From positions 183,098 through 247,097 of the forward strand of contig NZ_NSBT01000020.1 in assembly GCF_002285435.1 (NCBI RefSeq): DNA of 64,000 bases, in the 5' to 3' direction. This document shows, one piece after another, positions 8,439 through 17,332 of this stretch. The DNA is from Actibacterium ureilyticum. GTDB lineage: Bacteria; Pseudomonadota; Alphaproteobacteria; Rhodobacterales; Rhodobacteraceae. Position numbers and translations under genes: made by a program. The notes beneath the pieces are model-generated. The model worked only from the letters and a program-made list of their open reading frames with translations. It made no database searches and was not told the DNA's origin. How positions within the stretch are numbered: the stretch's first letter is position 1; each line of letters starts with the position of its first letter.

Positions 8439-9934
8439 CCAAGCGGGTGATCATTGCGATCGATGCGGGCGGCACGGCGGTCAAGGTCGTGGCCTTTGAT
8501 CTGCGCGGCAACCAGGTGGCCGCCCGCGCCGCCAATGTCGAAACACAGCATCTGGGCGATGGCCGGGTCGAACGCGCGCTGGCGCCGTTCTGGGCGGGCA
8601 CCGTCGCGGCGCTGCGCCAGATCGTGGCCGATTGCGCGGATCATGACATCGCTGCGCTGGCCTGCACGGGGTTCGGCAACGGTCTGTTCTTGGTTGATGC
8701 GGACGGCCGGGGCACCCGCAACGGGATCGTGTCGGTCGACCATCGCGCGCAGCCGCTGGTCGACGATCTGACGCGCAGCGGCATTGCCGACCGCGTGTCG
8801 CGGATCACCGGCCATCGGTTGTGGGGCGGGCAATCGGTGATGATGTTCGCCTATCTGGCCCGGGCCGAGCCCGAGGTCATGGCACGTACCCGCTGGGTTC
8901 TGGCGTGCAAGGATGCGATCCGGTTCCTTCTGACCGGCGCGGCGCTGACCGATCCCACCGATGCCAGCGGCGGCGGTCTCATGGATCTGGACGCGGGTGT
9001 CTATGCCCATGAAGCGCTGGCCATGCTGGATCTTGACGCCCATGCCCAAAGGCTGCCTGCGATCGTGCCCAGCGACAGCGTCGCGGGCCGGGTCAGCGCC
9101 AGCGCCGCAGAGCTGACGGGGTTGCCCGCCGGGTTGCCGGTTGCGGGATCGATGATGGATGTGGCGGCCTGCGCGCTGGGCGCCGGGGCCTTCGGCGCGG
9201 ATGTCTTCACGATGATCGCCGGCACCTGGTCGATCAACTCGATCGAGGCCACGGGCACCGCGGGCGACAGCTATCCGATCCTGAACATGCTTTACGGCGG
9301 CGCGGACAACCGGCTTGTGGCCGAGGGCAGCCCGTGTTCGGCGGCGAACCTGAGCTGGTATCTGGACAAGGCGCTGGGCGGGCGCGTGGATTTCGACCAG
9401 GCCAACGCGCTGGTGGCCGACGCGCCCATAGCGGCGCAACGCTGTCAATTCCTGCCCTATGTTTTCGGGCCCGCGCCAAAGCGCGGCGGGTTTTTCGACC
9501 TGGGCGCGACGGACGACCTGTCGACGATGCTGCGGGCGATCTTCGAAGGTGTCGCCTTTCAGGCGCGCCGGCACGCCGAAGACGCGGTGGCGCTGGCGGG
9601 GCGGGACTTTCCGCCGGTGATCCGGCTGGCGGGCGGGGCCGCGAAATCGCCGGTCTGGTGCCAGAGCTTTGCCGATATCTGCCAGCGCCCGGTCGAGGCC
9701 GTGCACGCAGCCGAGGTTGGCGCGCTTGGCGCCGCGATCTGTGCTGCCGTGGCTGCGGGCGACTATGCCGACCTGCATCAGGCGGTTGGGCAGATGACCC
9801 GCGTGGCCCGCCGGTTCACGCCCGACCCGGCCCATGCGGCGTTCTACGACGAAAGATTTGCCAGGTTCCGCGCGCTTGATGCGGCGTTGACCGATCTGGC
9901 AGAGCCACGGCCCGCAACCGATCGCGGGGACTGA
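8435..9934 (+). CDS. FGGY-family carbohydrate/polyol kinase
   Basis: ATP-dependent sugar or polyol kinase of 499 residues with both actin-like FGGY domains. Visible motifs are the N-terminal phosphate loop IDAGGTAVKVVAFD, the central GTWSINSIEATG at the domain junction and the C-terminal adenosine site LAGGAAKSPVWCQSFADI. It likely phosphorylates the imported polyol to feed the GlpD-like dehydrogenase encoded directly upstream (ATGA overlap), and the solute-binding protein gene follows after 21 bp. Length and sequence look closer to AraB/EryA/L-xylulose kinase-like members than to canonical GlpK. The true substrate cannot be read from sequence. Confidence 0.9.
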   Translation: MTKRVIIAIDAGGTAVKVVAFDLRGNQVAARAANVETQHLGDGRVERALAPFWAGTVAALRQIVADCADHDIAALACTGFGNGLFLVDADGRGTRNGIVSVDHRAQPLVDDLTRSGIADRVSRITGHRLWGGQSVMMFAYLARAEPEVMARTRWVLACKDAIRFLLTGAALTDPTDASGGGLMDLDAGVYAHEALAMLDLDAHAQRLPAIVPSDSVAGRVSASAAELTGLPAGLPVAGSMMDVAACALGAGAFGADVFTMIAGTWSINSIEATGTAGDSYPILNMLYGGADNRLVAEGSPCSAANLSWYLDKALGGRVDFDQANALVADAPIAAQRCQFLPYVFGPAPKRGGFFDLGATDDLSTMLRAIFEGVAFQARRHAEDAVALAGRDFPPVIRLAGGAAKSPVWCQSFADICQRPVEAVHAAEVGALGAAICAAVAAGDYADLHQAVGQMTRVARRFTPDPAHAAFYDERFARFRALDAALTDLAEPRPATDRGD

Positions 9935-9955
9935 ACCAATCCAAGGGAGGAAACT

Positions 9956-11227
9956 ATGGATCGCAAGAGACTTTACCTGACCGGTGCTATTTGTGCACTT
10001 GCGTCGCCGCTTTATGCACAGGACGCCTGCAAGGGGTCGCTGGACACGTTGAACGTCATCGCCCAGGGCATGCCCGCCGTCACCGCGCTGGATGCCCATC
10101 TGGCCGAGTTCAACGACAAATGGGACACCGAGGTCAAGATCACCATGCTGGGCGAGAACGAGCGCCGCGCGAAGTCGCGCCTGGACGCGTCGACCGGCGC
10201 GGGCGCCTATCAGGTGATCTATATCGACGAGGCGAACCTGGCCGAATATGTCGCGGCGGGGTGGGTCTATCCGCTGGCCGATGTGGTGCCCGAAGCCTAT
10301 GACATCGCCGATTTCCGTACCGATCTAAGCAACGTGGCCACGGTGGACGGCGCGCAGTATTTTGCGCCCTTCGTGGGGGGCGGCGACGTGATGATGTACC
10401 GCAAGGACCTGCTGGAGGATGCGGGTATCGCGGTGCCACAGACGCTGGACGAGATGGTGGCCGCGATCGCGGCGCTCGATGGTGCCGATAATGGCGCGCA
10501 TGGCTGGTCGGCGCGTGGGCAGCGCGGCTCGGGGATGAATGTCTGGCGCTGGACGCCGTTCTTCCGGGCCAAGGGCGGCGAATGGCTTGACGGTGACGCA
10601 CCCGCGTTCAACAGCGACGCAGGGGTCGAGGCGACCGCGCTTTACAGCCAGCTGATGGACTATGCTCCGCCGGGCGTGGCCACGTTCAACTGGTCGGATT
10701 CGGTCGAGGCCTTTCGCGGCGGCCAGGTGGCCATCCTGATCGAAAGCGACGTGTTCGGCCCCTGGATGGAAGACCCTGAAAAGTCGTCCGTCGTCGGCAA
10801 GGTCGGCTATGCCCCGCCGCCCGCGCCGCTGCCTTCGGCGGGCTGGGCGCATGGTTGGGCGGTCTCGAAAATCGGGGCGGCCGAAGATTGCACGAAAGCC
10901 ATCGCAGGCGATTTCGTCGGCTGGGCCACATCGAAAGAGATGGAACAGAAGCGGATTGAGGCGGGCATCGCTTCGGATGTCGGCCGGGTTTCGACCCTGC
11001 AAAGCGATGGGTTCACCGCGCTGGTGCCGCAGGAATATATTGATGCGCTGCTGGAGACCGGGCCGAAGACCAGCCTGTTGATCATGGCCAGCCCCGCCTG
11101 GCCCGAGATCGGCGACAACCTGGGCCTGGCGCTGGAAGAGGTGTTTTCCGGCACGCGCGACGACATCCAGGGCGCGCTGGACGAGGCCGCGTTCTTTGCC
11201 GAAGACAGCCTGGCCCAACTGAAATAG
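9956..11227 (+). CDS. ABC transporter periplasmic solute-binding protein (family 1, MalE-like)
   Basis: Periplasmic sugar or polyol-binding component of 423 residues. The signal peptide MDRKRLYLTGAICALASPLYA is followed by a cluster-B/D-type binding fold with the typical start of a first lobe (LDTLNVIAQGMPAVTALDAHLAEFNDKWDTEV). It belongs to the MalEFGK-type importer whose two permeases and ATPase follow. A GGGAGG-type ribosome-binding site precedes the ATG. A strong stem-loop directly follows the stop, a common device that keeps the binding protein more abundant than the permeases. Confidence 0.92.
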   Translation: MDRKRLYLTGAICALASPLYAQDACKGSLDTLNVIAQGMPAVTALDAHLAEFNDKWDTEVKITMLGENERRAKSRLDASTGAGAYQVIYIDEANLAEYVAAGWVYPLADVVPEAYDIADFRTDLSNVATVDGAQYFAPFVGGGDVMMYRKDLLEDAGIAVPQTLDEMVAAIAALDGADNGAHGWSARGQRGSGMNVWRWTPFFRAKGGEWLDGDAPAFNSDAGVEATALYSQLMDYAPPGVATFNWSDSVEAFRGGQVAILIESDVFGPWMEDPEKSSVVGKVGYAPPPAPLPSAGWAHGWAVSKIGAAEDCTKAIAGDFVGWATSKEMEQKRIEAGIASDVGRVSTLQSDGFTALVPQEYIDALLETGPKTSLLIMASPAWPEIGDNLGLALEEVFSGTRDDIQGALDEAAFFAEDSLAQLK

Positions 11228-11234
11228 CGGAAGT

Positions 11235-11275
11235 CGCCGCACCGAAAACGCCCCGCGCGGCGGTTCGGTGCGGCG
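11235..11275 (+). other. Strong stem-loop between binding-protein and permease genes
   Basis: Bases 11235-11246 (CGCCGCACCGAA) are the exact inverse complement of 11264-11275, a 12-bp perfect stem enclosing a 17-nt GC-rich loop that can pair further. There is no U-tract, so it is more likely an mRNA-stabilising or partial-attenuation hairpin than a full terminator. Position after a solute-binding protein gene is classical for such elements. Confidence 0.7.
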
Positions 11276-11294
11276 CAGCTTTCAAGGATTTGAC

Positions 11295-12167
11295 ATGACC
11301 CGCAAGATATTCGTCCGGCTCGCCCTTGTGCCCGCGATTTCGATCCTGGCCACGCTGGCGCTGGTGTCGATCGCCGGGGCGATCTGGTTCGCGCTGATGA
11401 ACCGGACGCTTCGCAGCCCCGAATATGAATTCGTGGGGGCCTATAACTTTCTGCGCCTGTTGCGTGACAGCCGGTTCTTCAACGCGCTCGAGATCTCGGC
11501 GCTGTGGGAGCTGATCACCGTTACCGGTACGCTGGGGCTGGCGGTTCTGTTGTCGGTGCTGATCTACGAGACCGTGCAGAAGCCGCTTTGGCGCAACGTG
11601 ATCTGCTTTGCCTTTCTGGTGCCGGTGCTGCTGCCGCGCGTGGCGGCGGCGTTCATCTGGCGGTTCATGTATTCGCCATCGCTGGGGGTGATCAATTACC
11701 TGTGCGGGCTGGTGGGGATCGGCCCGGTCGAATTTCTGGCCGACCCGTCGCTGGCGCTGATTTCGGTCGCCGTGGTCGATATCTGGCAATGGGGCCTGTT
11801 CTTTACGGTCATCGTGCTGAAGCTGATGGAAACCCTGCCGCGCGACCCGATCGAGGCCGCGATGCTGGACAATGCGCGGCGCTGGGAAATCCACGCCTAT
11901 GTCACCTTGCCGATGCTCAAGGGGCCGCTGGTCAGCCTGGCGCTGGTGAAGGCGGTGGAAAGCTTGCGGTCGTTCGACCTGATCTTTGTGATGACCGGCG
12001 GCGGGCCGGGCAAGGCGACCGAGACGCTGGATCTGTACGCCTATCAGATGGGGATCAACATGGGCGGTCGGATTTCCTATGCCTCGGCCATGTCGCTGCT
12101 GCTGCTGGTCGTCACGACCATCGCCTTTACCGTCATCTGGAAAGCGGGGAAAAAATGGGCCGCGTAA
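11295..12167 (+). CDS. Sugar ABC transporter permease (MalF-like)
   Basis: Inner-membrane permease of 290 residues with about six transmembrane helices. The cytoplasmic EAA-loop is visible as PIEAAMLDNARRWEIHAYVTLPMLKGPL, the contact for the ATPase. The ATG at 11295, seven bases after AAGGA, is preferred over the upstream in-frame start, which would fall in the hairpin region. It overlaps the next permease gene by 13 bp, so the two are translationally coupled. Confidence 0.92.
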   Translation: MTRKIFVRLALVPAISILATLALVSIAGAIWFALMNRTLRSPEYEFVGAYNFLRLLRDSRFFNALEISALWELITVTGTLGLAVLLSVLIYETVQKPLWRNVICFAFLVPVLLPRVAAAFIWRFMYSPSLGVINYLCGLVGIGPVEFLADPSLALISVAVVDIWQWGLFFTVIVLKLMETLPRDPIEAAMLDNARRWEIHAYVTLPMLKGPLVSLALVKAVESLRSFDLIFVMTGGGPGKATETLDLYAYQMGINMGGRISYASAMSLLLLVVTTIAFTVIWKAGKKWAA

Positions 12168-12970
12168 TCTCTGCCACCCTGGCCCGCGGGCTGCTTGCGC
12201 TTTTGATCGTGGTCGCGCTGGGGCCGATCCTGTGGACCGTTCTGGGTGCGTTCAAAGAGTTGCGCGACATCGTCACGCCGGTACCGAAACTGCTGTTCGA
12301 ACCGACGCTGGACAACTTCGCGACGATCCTGCGCAACCCCACGATCCGTGACGGTCTGCTGCATTCGGGGGTCGTGGTGTCGGTTTCGGTGCTGATCGGT
12401 GCGGTGCTTGGCATTCCGGCGGCGCACGCGCTGGCCCGTCACGCCCAGCGATTTGGCGATGACGTACAGTTCTTCGTGCTGTCGCTGCGGTTCATGCCGC
12501 CGGTGGCCATCGCGATCCCGTTCATCGTGATCTATCTGGATCTGGGGATCTATGACACGCTGTTCGGGCTGATCCTGGTCTATCTGATCACCACGATTTC
12601 CACCGTCATCTGGCTGTCGGTCCCGGCGTTCGAACGGGTGCCGCGCGATATCGAGGAAGCCGCCGCGATGGAGGGCTGTTCCCCGTTCGAGGTGTTCTGG
12701 CGGTTCTCTCTTCCGGTGGCGGCGCCGTCGCTGTTCGGCGCCATCGTGTTCACCTTCGTGCTGGTGTGGAACGAACTGCTGCTGGCGCTGACGCTGGCCG
12801 CGCAGAATGCCACGCTTCCGGTGGTGGCCGCGTCCATCACGTCGCTTGGCAAGGAGGTCCCCTGGGGCGTGATCAACGCCGCGACCGTGGTGCTTGTGAT
12901 CCCCCCGCTTGTCTTTATCGGCCTGCTGATGGGCCTTCTCAACACGTCGGTCCAGAGCGGCCGGAAATAG
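12155..12970 (+). CDS. Sugar ABC transporter permease (MalG-like)
   Basis: Second inner-membrane permease, 271 residues, six helices, MalG type. The EAA motif reads IEEAAAMEGCSPFEVFWRFSLPVAAPS. The start is the ATG inside the end of the preceding permease (MGRVISATLARGLLALLIV), because longer upstream reading is out-of-frame translation of that gene. Pairs with the MalF-like protein to form the channel. Confidence 0.92.
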   Translation: MGRVISATLARGLLALLIVVALGPILWTVLGAFKELRDIVTPVPKLLFEPTLDNFATILRNPTIRDGLLHSGVVVSVSVLIGAVLGIPAAHALARHAQRFGDDVQFFVLSLRFMPPVAIAIPFIVIYLDLGIYDTLFGLILVYLITTISTVIWLSVPAFERVPRDIEEAAAMEGCSPFEVFWRFSLPVAAPSLFGAIVFTFVLVWNELLLALTLAAQNATLPVVAASITSLGKEVPWGVINAATVVLVIPPLVFIGLLMGLLNTSVQSGRK

Positions 12971-12979
12971 GACAGATCA

Positions 12980-14059
12980 ATGGCCAACATTACCTGCAGC
13001 AACATCGTCAAATCCTATGGCGCCTTTCCGGTGATCGACGGGCTGGACCTCAGCATCCCGGACCATGAATTCGTCGTCTTTCTGGGCCCGTCGGGCTGCG
13101 GCAAATCCACCATGCTGCGCATGATCGCAGGGCTGGAAGAGGTGACCGGCGGCCGGATCGAGATCGGCGGAACCGATGTGACCGACATGCCCCCCGGCGA
13201 CCGGGGCGTGGCGATGGTGTTTCAAAGCTATGCGCTTTATCCGCATATGAGCGTGGCGGACAACATCACCTTCGGGTTGCGCCGACAGGGTGTGTCGCGG
13301 TCCGAAATCGCGCCGCGGCTGGAACAGGTCGCCGATATGCTGGGGCTGTCGCCCTATCTTGACCGGCGGCCAAAGAACCTGTCGGGCGGGCAGCAACAGC
13401 GCGTCGCCATGGCGCGCGCGATGATCAAGACGCCCAAGGTATTTCTGTTCGACGAGCCGCTTTCGAACCTGGACGCCAAGCTGCGCGAGAAGCTGCGGAC
13501 CGAGATCCGCAAGATGCACCTGCAACTCAAAACTACGACGATTTTCGTCACCCATGACCAGCTCGAGGCGATGACGATTGCCGACCGGATCGTTCTGATG
13601 CGCGATGGCGAGATCGAGCAGATGGGCACGCCGGACGAGATATTCGAGCGTCCGGCCTCGCATTTCGTCGCCGATTTCATCGGCACGCCGGCGATGAATT
13701 TCATCGACGCCACGATCGAGGCCGGCCATGTGGCCCGCGCCGGCAGCATCGCGCTGTCGCTGTCGCCCGAACTGTTCCCCGGTCTGGTCCCGGGCCAGAA
13801 GGTCGAGCTGGGCCTGCGGCCCGCGTCGATGGATCTGGCCGCGCCCGATGCACCGAACGCCATCGGCGGCACCGTGGTTCTGGTCGAAAACATGGGCGCC
13901 GAAGGACAGGTGATCACCCAGGTCGACGGGGCCGAGATTTCCTTTGTCACGCCGCAGTTCCGGCAGGTCCGCGCGGGCGAGACCGTGCATTTCGCGCTGC
14001 GCCCCGACCAGATCCACATCTTCGATCCCGAAACGGGTCGCAGCCTGAGAGGGGTATGA
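12980..14059 (+). CDS. Sugar ABC transporter ATP-binding protein (MalK/UgpC-like)
   Basis: Cytoplasmic ATPase of 359 residues that powers the importer. Walker A GPSGCGKST, Q-loop FQSYALYPHM, signature LSGGQQQRVAMARAM, Walker B VFLFDEPLSNLD and switch His VTHDQLEAM are all present in order. A C-terminal TOBE regulatory domain (about residues 235-355) marks it as the carbohydrate CUT1 class. It starts 9 bp after the MalG-like gene, and the next gene begins 3 bp after it. Confidence 0.95.
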   Translation: MANITCSNIVKSYGAFPVIDGLDLSIPDHEFVVFLGPSGCGKSTMLRMIAGLEEVTGGRIEIGGTDVTDMPPGDRGVAMVFQSYALYPHMSVADNITFGLRRQGVSRSEIAPRLEQVADMLGLSPYLDRRPKNLSGGQQQRVAMARAMIKTPKVFLFDEPLSNLDAKLREKLRTEIRKMHLQLKTTTIFVTHDQLEAMTIADRIVLMRDGEIEQMGTPDEIFERPASHFVADFIGTPAMNFIDATIEAGHVARAGSIALSLSPELFPGLVPGQKVELGLRPASMDLAAPDAPNAIGGTVVLVENMGAEGQVITQVDGAEISFVTPQFRQVRAGETVHFALRPDQIHIFDPETGRSLRGV

Positions 14060-14062
14060 ACC

Positions 14063-15067
14063 ATGACGACACGTTTTGCACAGAAGATCGCGCGCCTGGC
14101 CGCGGGGGCGTATCGGACCGGCGACTATATGATCGCCGATGCCAAAGATACCGAAGTGACCGGCGGCGTGCCCGCCCTGGGTCTGCACCGCGACGCGCAG
14201 GGCCGCCCGGTGGGGCCGCGCACCCGGCCGCAATTCCTTGACCAGGTTCGCAAGGTCATCGCGCAGGACGTGGTCGATATCATGCTGACCGCCGCAGGCA
14301 CGGCCGAGCTGCTGCGCGACGAGGGGGTCTTTGCCGGAACCGCCATCGAGCCCGCGTTTCGCGCCAACGAGACCACCTGTGTCTGGGGCAATGTGCGTGG
14401 CGCGGCCTATAACACGGCACCGTCCCATCCCTATCGCGGCGCGAACCTGGACATGGCGCCGGCCAAGCTGTGTCTTTATTCGATCACCTTCGTGAACGAC
14501 ACCCAGCACGATCTGCGCGCGCTGGACGCCTATGCCGCGTTTCGCCGCCAGGCGCAGGCGGCGGGGGTGCAGCATTTCCTCGAGGTGTTCAATCCCAACG
14601 TCCCGGGTGCCGTGGCCGATGCCGATCTGGGCGCGTTCGTGAATGACAATATCATTCGTCTGATGGCCAGCCTGACCCATGCCGAACGGCCCGCCTTCCT
14701 CAAGGTCGCCTATAACGGCCCCGAGGCGCTGGCCGAGCTTTGCCGCCACGACCCCACCACGGTTGTGGGCGTGCTGGGCGGGGCCGGGGCCACGCATCGC
14801 GATACGTTCGAACTGATCGCGCAATCCGAACGCCACGGCGCGCGGCTTGCGCTGTTCGGGCGCAAGATCAATCAGGCGGAATGCCAGACAACGCTGATCC
14901 GCTGGATGCGGCTTGTGGCGGATCGCAAGGCCACGGCCAGCCAGGCGGTCGCGGGCTATCACGACGACCTGCGCCAGGCCGGGCTGACCCCCGATCGCAG
15001 CCTGTCCGAAGATTCGCGCATCACGTCCCAGGTTCTGCGTTTCGACGCCGCCGAAGCTGGGGTATAA
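14063..15067 (+). CDS. Uncharacterised barrel-like (aldolase-type?) protein of the polyol operon
   Basis: 334-residue soluble protein without a signal peptide or membrane segment. I do not recognise a named function. The composition and repeated strand-helix pattern suggest a TIM barrel; ADAKDTEVTGGVPALG near residues 27-42 contains a lysine that could be catalytic, and the late segment LFGRKINQAE resembles the phosphate-binding GRxIxQ end motif seen in DhnA/LacD-like class I aldolases. Being encoded 3 bp after the ATPase and before the regulator, it should act on the phosphorylated or oxidised sugar, for example by retro-aldol cleavage or isomerisation. That role is inference from context; a non-aldolase role is equally open. 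Confidence 0.7.
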   Translation: MTTRFAQKIARLAAGAYRTGDYMIADAKDTEVTGGVPALGLHRDAQGRPVGPRTRPQFLDQVRKVIAQDVVDIMLTAAGTAELLRDEGVFAGTAIEPAFRANETTCVWGNVRGAAYNTAPSHPYRGANLDMAPAKLCLYSITFVNDTQHDLRALDAYAAFRRQAQAAGVQHFLEVFNPNVPGAVADADLGAFVNDNIIRLMASLTHAERPAFLKVAYNGPEALAELCRHDPTTVVGVLGGAGATHRDTFELIAQSERHGARLALFGRKINQAECQTTLIRWMRLVADRKATASQAVAGYHDDLRQAGLTPDRSLSEDSRITSQVLRFDAAEAGV

Positions 15068-15106
15068 CGCCCTGCAATCCCGCCGTTTTCACAGGAGGCC
15101 CGGTCA

Positions 15107-16042
15107 ATGGTGCGCGCCAACCACCCGTCGGACAGAACCGTCGCCGAAGCGGCCTGGCTTTACTATATCAAGGGCCTGAACCAGGCCGAGATCGCCAAGG
15201 CGATGGGCCTGTCGCGCCCCACGGTGATCACCTATTTGCGGCTGGCGCGGGAACGACAGATCGTCGGAGTGAAGATCGCGGGCGAGCATTTCCGGGTGAA
15301 CGCGCTGGCCGACCGGCTGCGCGAGACCTATGGCCTGCGCGCGGCGCTGGTGGTGCCGAACGGCGAGACGCCGCTGGACAGCATGCACCAGGTCTGCGAG
15401 GCGGCGGCGCATTTCCTGCCGGATTTCGTGGCGCCCGGCGATACGCTGGGCGTCAGCTGGGGGCAGACCGTGTCCTTCGTGTCGGAACGGATGCCGTGGT
15501 GGCCGGTCGACGGGCTGGTGGTGCGCCAGCTGATCGGATCGCTGGCCAATCCGCTGTTGCCGACCTGCGAAAGCTGCACGACCGAGATCGCGCGCCGGAT
15601 GTCGGGCCAGTGCATCAACCTGAACGCCCCTGCGGTCTGTTCCGATGCGGGGCTGGCCCGCAGCCTCAGGGCCGAGCCCATCATCGCCGAACAGCTTGTG
15701 CGGCTGCACGATTGCCGCAAGGCGATCTATTCGCTCAGCCCCTGTACGGCCGACACCCATGTGGTGCAGTTCAACATCGCCACGCCGGATGACATCGCGG
15801 CCTATGTCGCAAAGGGCGCGGTCGGCATCATCGCGGGCCGGTTCATCGATGCCGAAGGCGCACCGGTTCTGGGCGCGCTCGACGACCGCATGATCGGCGC
15901 GGATCATGGGCTGCTGCGCGACATGTCCGGTCTTCTGGTGGTCAGCGGCACGGCCAAGGCCGACCCCACCCGCGCCGCGCTGCGCGGCGGTTACGCGTCA
16001 CATGTCGTGCTGGACGCCGATCTGGCCCAGGCGCTGATCTGA
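15107..16042 (+). CDS. SorC/DeoR-type sugar-binding transcriptional regulator
   Basis: 311-residue regulator. The N-terminal helix-turn-helix (LNQAEIAKAMGLSRPTVITYL, about residues 24-44) is followed by a SorC effector domain that senses a phosphorylated sugar. A good GGAGG site lies upstream. It ends the polyol operon; EryD, the erythritol repressor, belongs to the same family, supporting a polyol-phosphate effector. The last 45 bp overlap, on the opposite strand, the end of the O-antigen ligase-like gene. Confidence 0.9.
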   Translation: MVRANHPSDRTVAEAAWLYYIKGLNQAEIAKAMGLSRPTVITYLRLARERQIVGVKIAGEHFRVNALADRLRETYGLRAALVVPNGETPLDSMHQVCEAAAHFLPDFVAPGDTLGVSWGQTVSFVSERMPWWPVDGLVVRQLIGSLANPLLPTCESCTTEIARRMSGQCINLNAPAVCSDAGLARSLRAEPIIAEQLVRLHDCRKAIYSLSPCTADTHVVQFNIATPDDIAAYVAKGAVGIIAGRFIDAEGAPVLGALDDRMIGADHGLLRDMSGLLVVSGTAKADPTRAALRGGYASHVVLDADLAQALI

Positions 16043-17332
16043 AGCGGATCCCGGCACATATGCGGTCGACCGTTCCTTGGCTGCGTTCAGCTCGCGCAGA
16101 TGAACACCCAGCAGAACCAGGCCGGGCCACAGCATATAGGCCTCGATCTCGATGTTTTCGCCGAATGACAGCAGGACGATTGTCATCAGGACACCCAGCG
16201 GCAGCCGGCCCCGCGAATGGGTAGCGGCGTCCCTCAGGACAATTGCGATATGCACCAACAGCGGAATGGCCAGTGCCAGAAATCCAACCAGGCCTTTGAC
16301 GAAAAGCAGGCCGAACCATGTATGGTGGCTGCCGATTGGCATATATTCGACCGCATGCGAACCGGGCTGTACGGTGCCATGGCCAAACCAGTAAGCGTCG
16401 TTCACCCAGCGTTCCTCTGCGATGCGCTGCAGGGTGGCGCGCACCCGGGTGCTGTCGGCACGCGCGCCCTTGAACGCGGCCACGCTGTCCTGTGCCAATG
16501 ACAAAATCGCTGTTCCAAAGACCGCAAGCGAGGCCGTCAGGCCCGCAGTAAGCCGCCAGGCCCAACCTTGCAGGATCAGCGGTAACAGCCGGGGCGCCAC
16601 GGTACAGGCCGCAAGGCCCACCAGACCCATGCGCGATTTCGATGCCAGGATCATCAGCACCCCCGCCATGACGCCCGCCGCCATCCAGCGACGGTCTTTT
16701 TCTTCCAGCGCAAACAGGACCATGATCACGCCCAACAGGGCCGCAAAAGGTGACCAAGGCGCATAGAACTGCCAACGCGGTGTCCAGCTGGCGGGGTCCC
16801 AAGTGAAGAAATAGACGCTGAAATACTCGGGGCCGGGTCCGCCAACGACCTTGAGCGGCGAGGTGAAGATTCTCTCCGGCAGGCCAATATAAGGGGCGGC
16901 CAGCAGGATCGGCGCCAATACCAGCGTCCAAAGCCCGATGACGCACTGTCCCCGCACCAGCACCTCGCGCCGGATCGGCAGCACCGCACCGATCAACGGA
17001 AAGAGCGCCAGCAAAGCCCAGCCCTTGGCCCAGCCGATTGACGATTTGATGGTTTTCTTCAGCCCCAGCCCCCAATCCAGGTGCCCGACCCAAAGCGCGA
17101 CAAGCATCGCGGTCATCCCGGCGATCCAAAGCCACACCAGCGGATGTACAGGAACCTGGTTGCGCAAATCACAGCGCATCGCAGGGCCAAGATAGAGCGC
17201 CAGAGCAGCTAGTCCTCCCAGTGTCCATGCCAGAACGGGTCCCACGATATAAAGTGCGCCGATGGCATAGAAGGGCCAGGTCAGCACCATTGCGCGATAC
17301 AACAGCCGCTCGGCCGGGTTCTGCGGTTTCAT
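15998..17332 (-). CDS. O-antigen ligase/polymerase-like membrane protein
   Basis: About 444-residue integral membrane protein with about ten or more hydrophobic segments and a large periplasmic loop, of the Wzy/WaaL O-antigen ligase superfamily. The loop contains HTWFGLLFVKGLVGFL preceded by IGSHH, resembling the conserved His-containing region of the ligase family. It probably polymerises or ligates the exopolysaccharide repeat in the periplasm. The chosen ATG (MKPQNPAERLLYRAM) overlaps the stop of the Wzz-like gene as ATGA, so the two are coupled. The C-terminal tail overlaps the SorC regulator gene by 45 bp convergently. Confidence 0.82.
   Translation of the reverse strand: MKPQNPAERLLYRAMVLTWPFYAIGALYIVGPVLAWTLGGLAALALYLGPAMRCDLRNQVPVHPLVWLWIAGMTAMLVALWVGHLDWGLGLKKTIKSSIGWAKGWALLALFPLIGAVLPIRREVLVRGQCVIGLWTLVLAPILLAAPYIGLPERIFTSPLKVVGGPGPEYFSVYFFTWDPASWTPRWQFYAPWSPFAALLGVIMVLFALEEKDRRWMAAGVMAGVLMILASKSRMGLVGLAACTVAPRLLPLILQGWAWRLTAGLTASLAVFGTAILSLAQDSVAAFKGARADSTRVRATLQRIAEERWVNDAYWFGHGTVQPGSHAVEYMPIGSHHTWFGLLFVKGLVGFLALAIPLLVHIAIVLRDAATHSRGRLPLGVLMTIVLLSFGENIEIEAYMLWPGLVLLGVHLRELNAAKERSTAYVPGSASDQRLGQIGVQHDM

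Noticed and set aside
8030..10099. 689-codon antisense frame over the kinase gene
   Set aside because: Low-complexity Arg/Gly/Gln-rich translation, no start context; shadow of the FGGY kinase gene.
12977..14962. 661-codon antisense frame over the MalK-like gene
   Set aside because: Shadow ORF; the opposite strand has clear ABC ATPase motifs.
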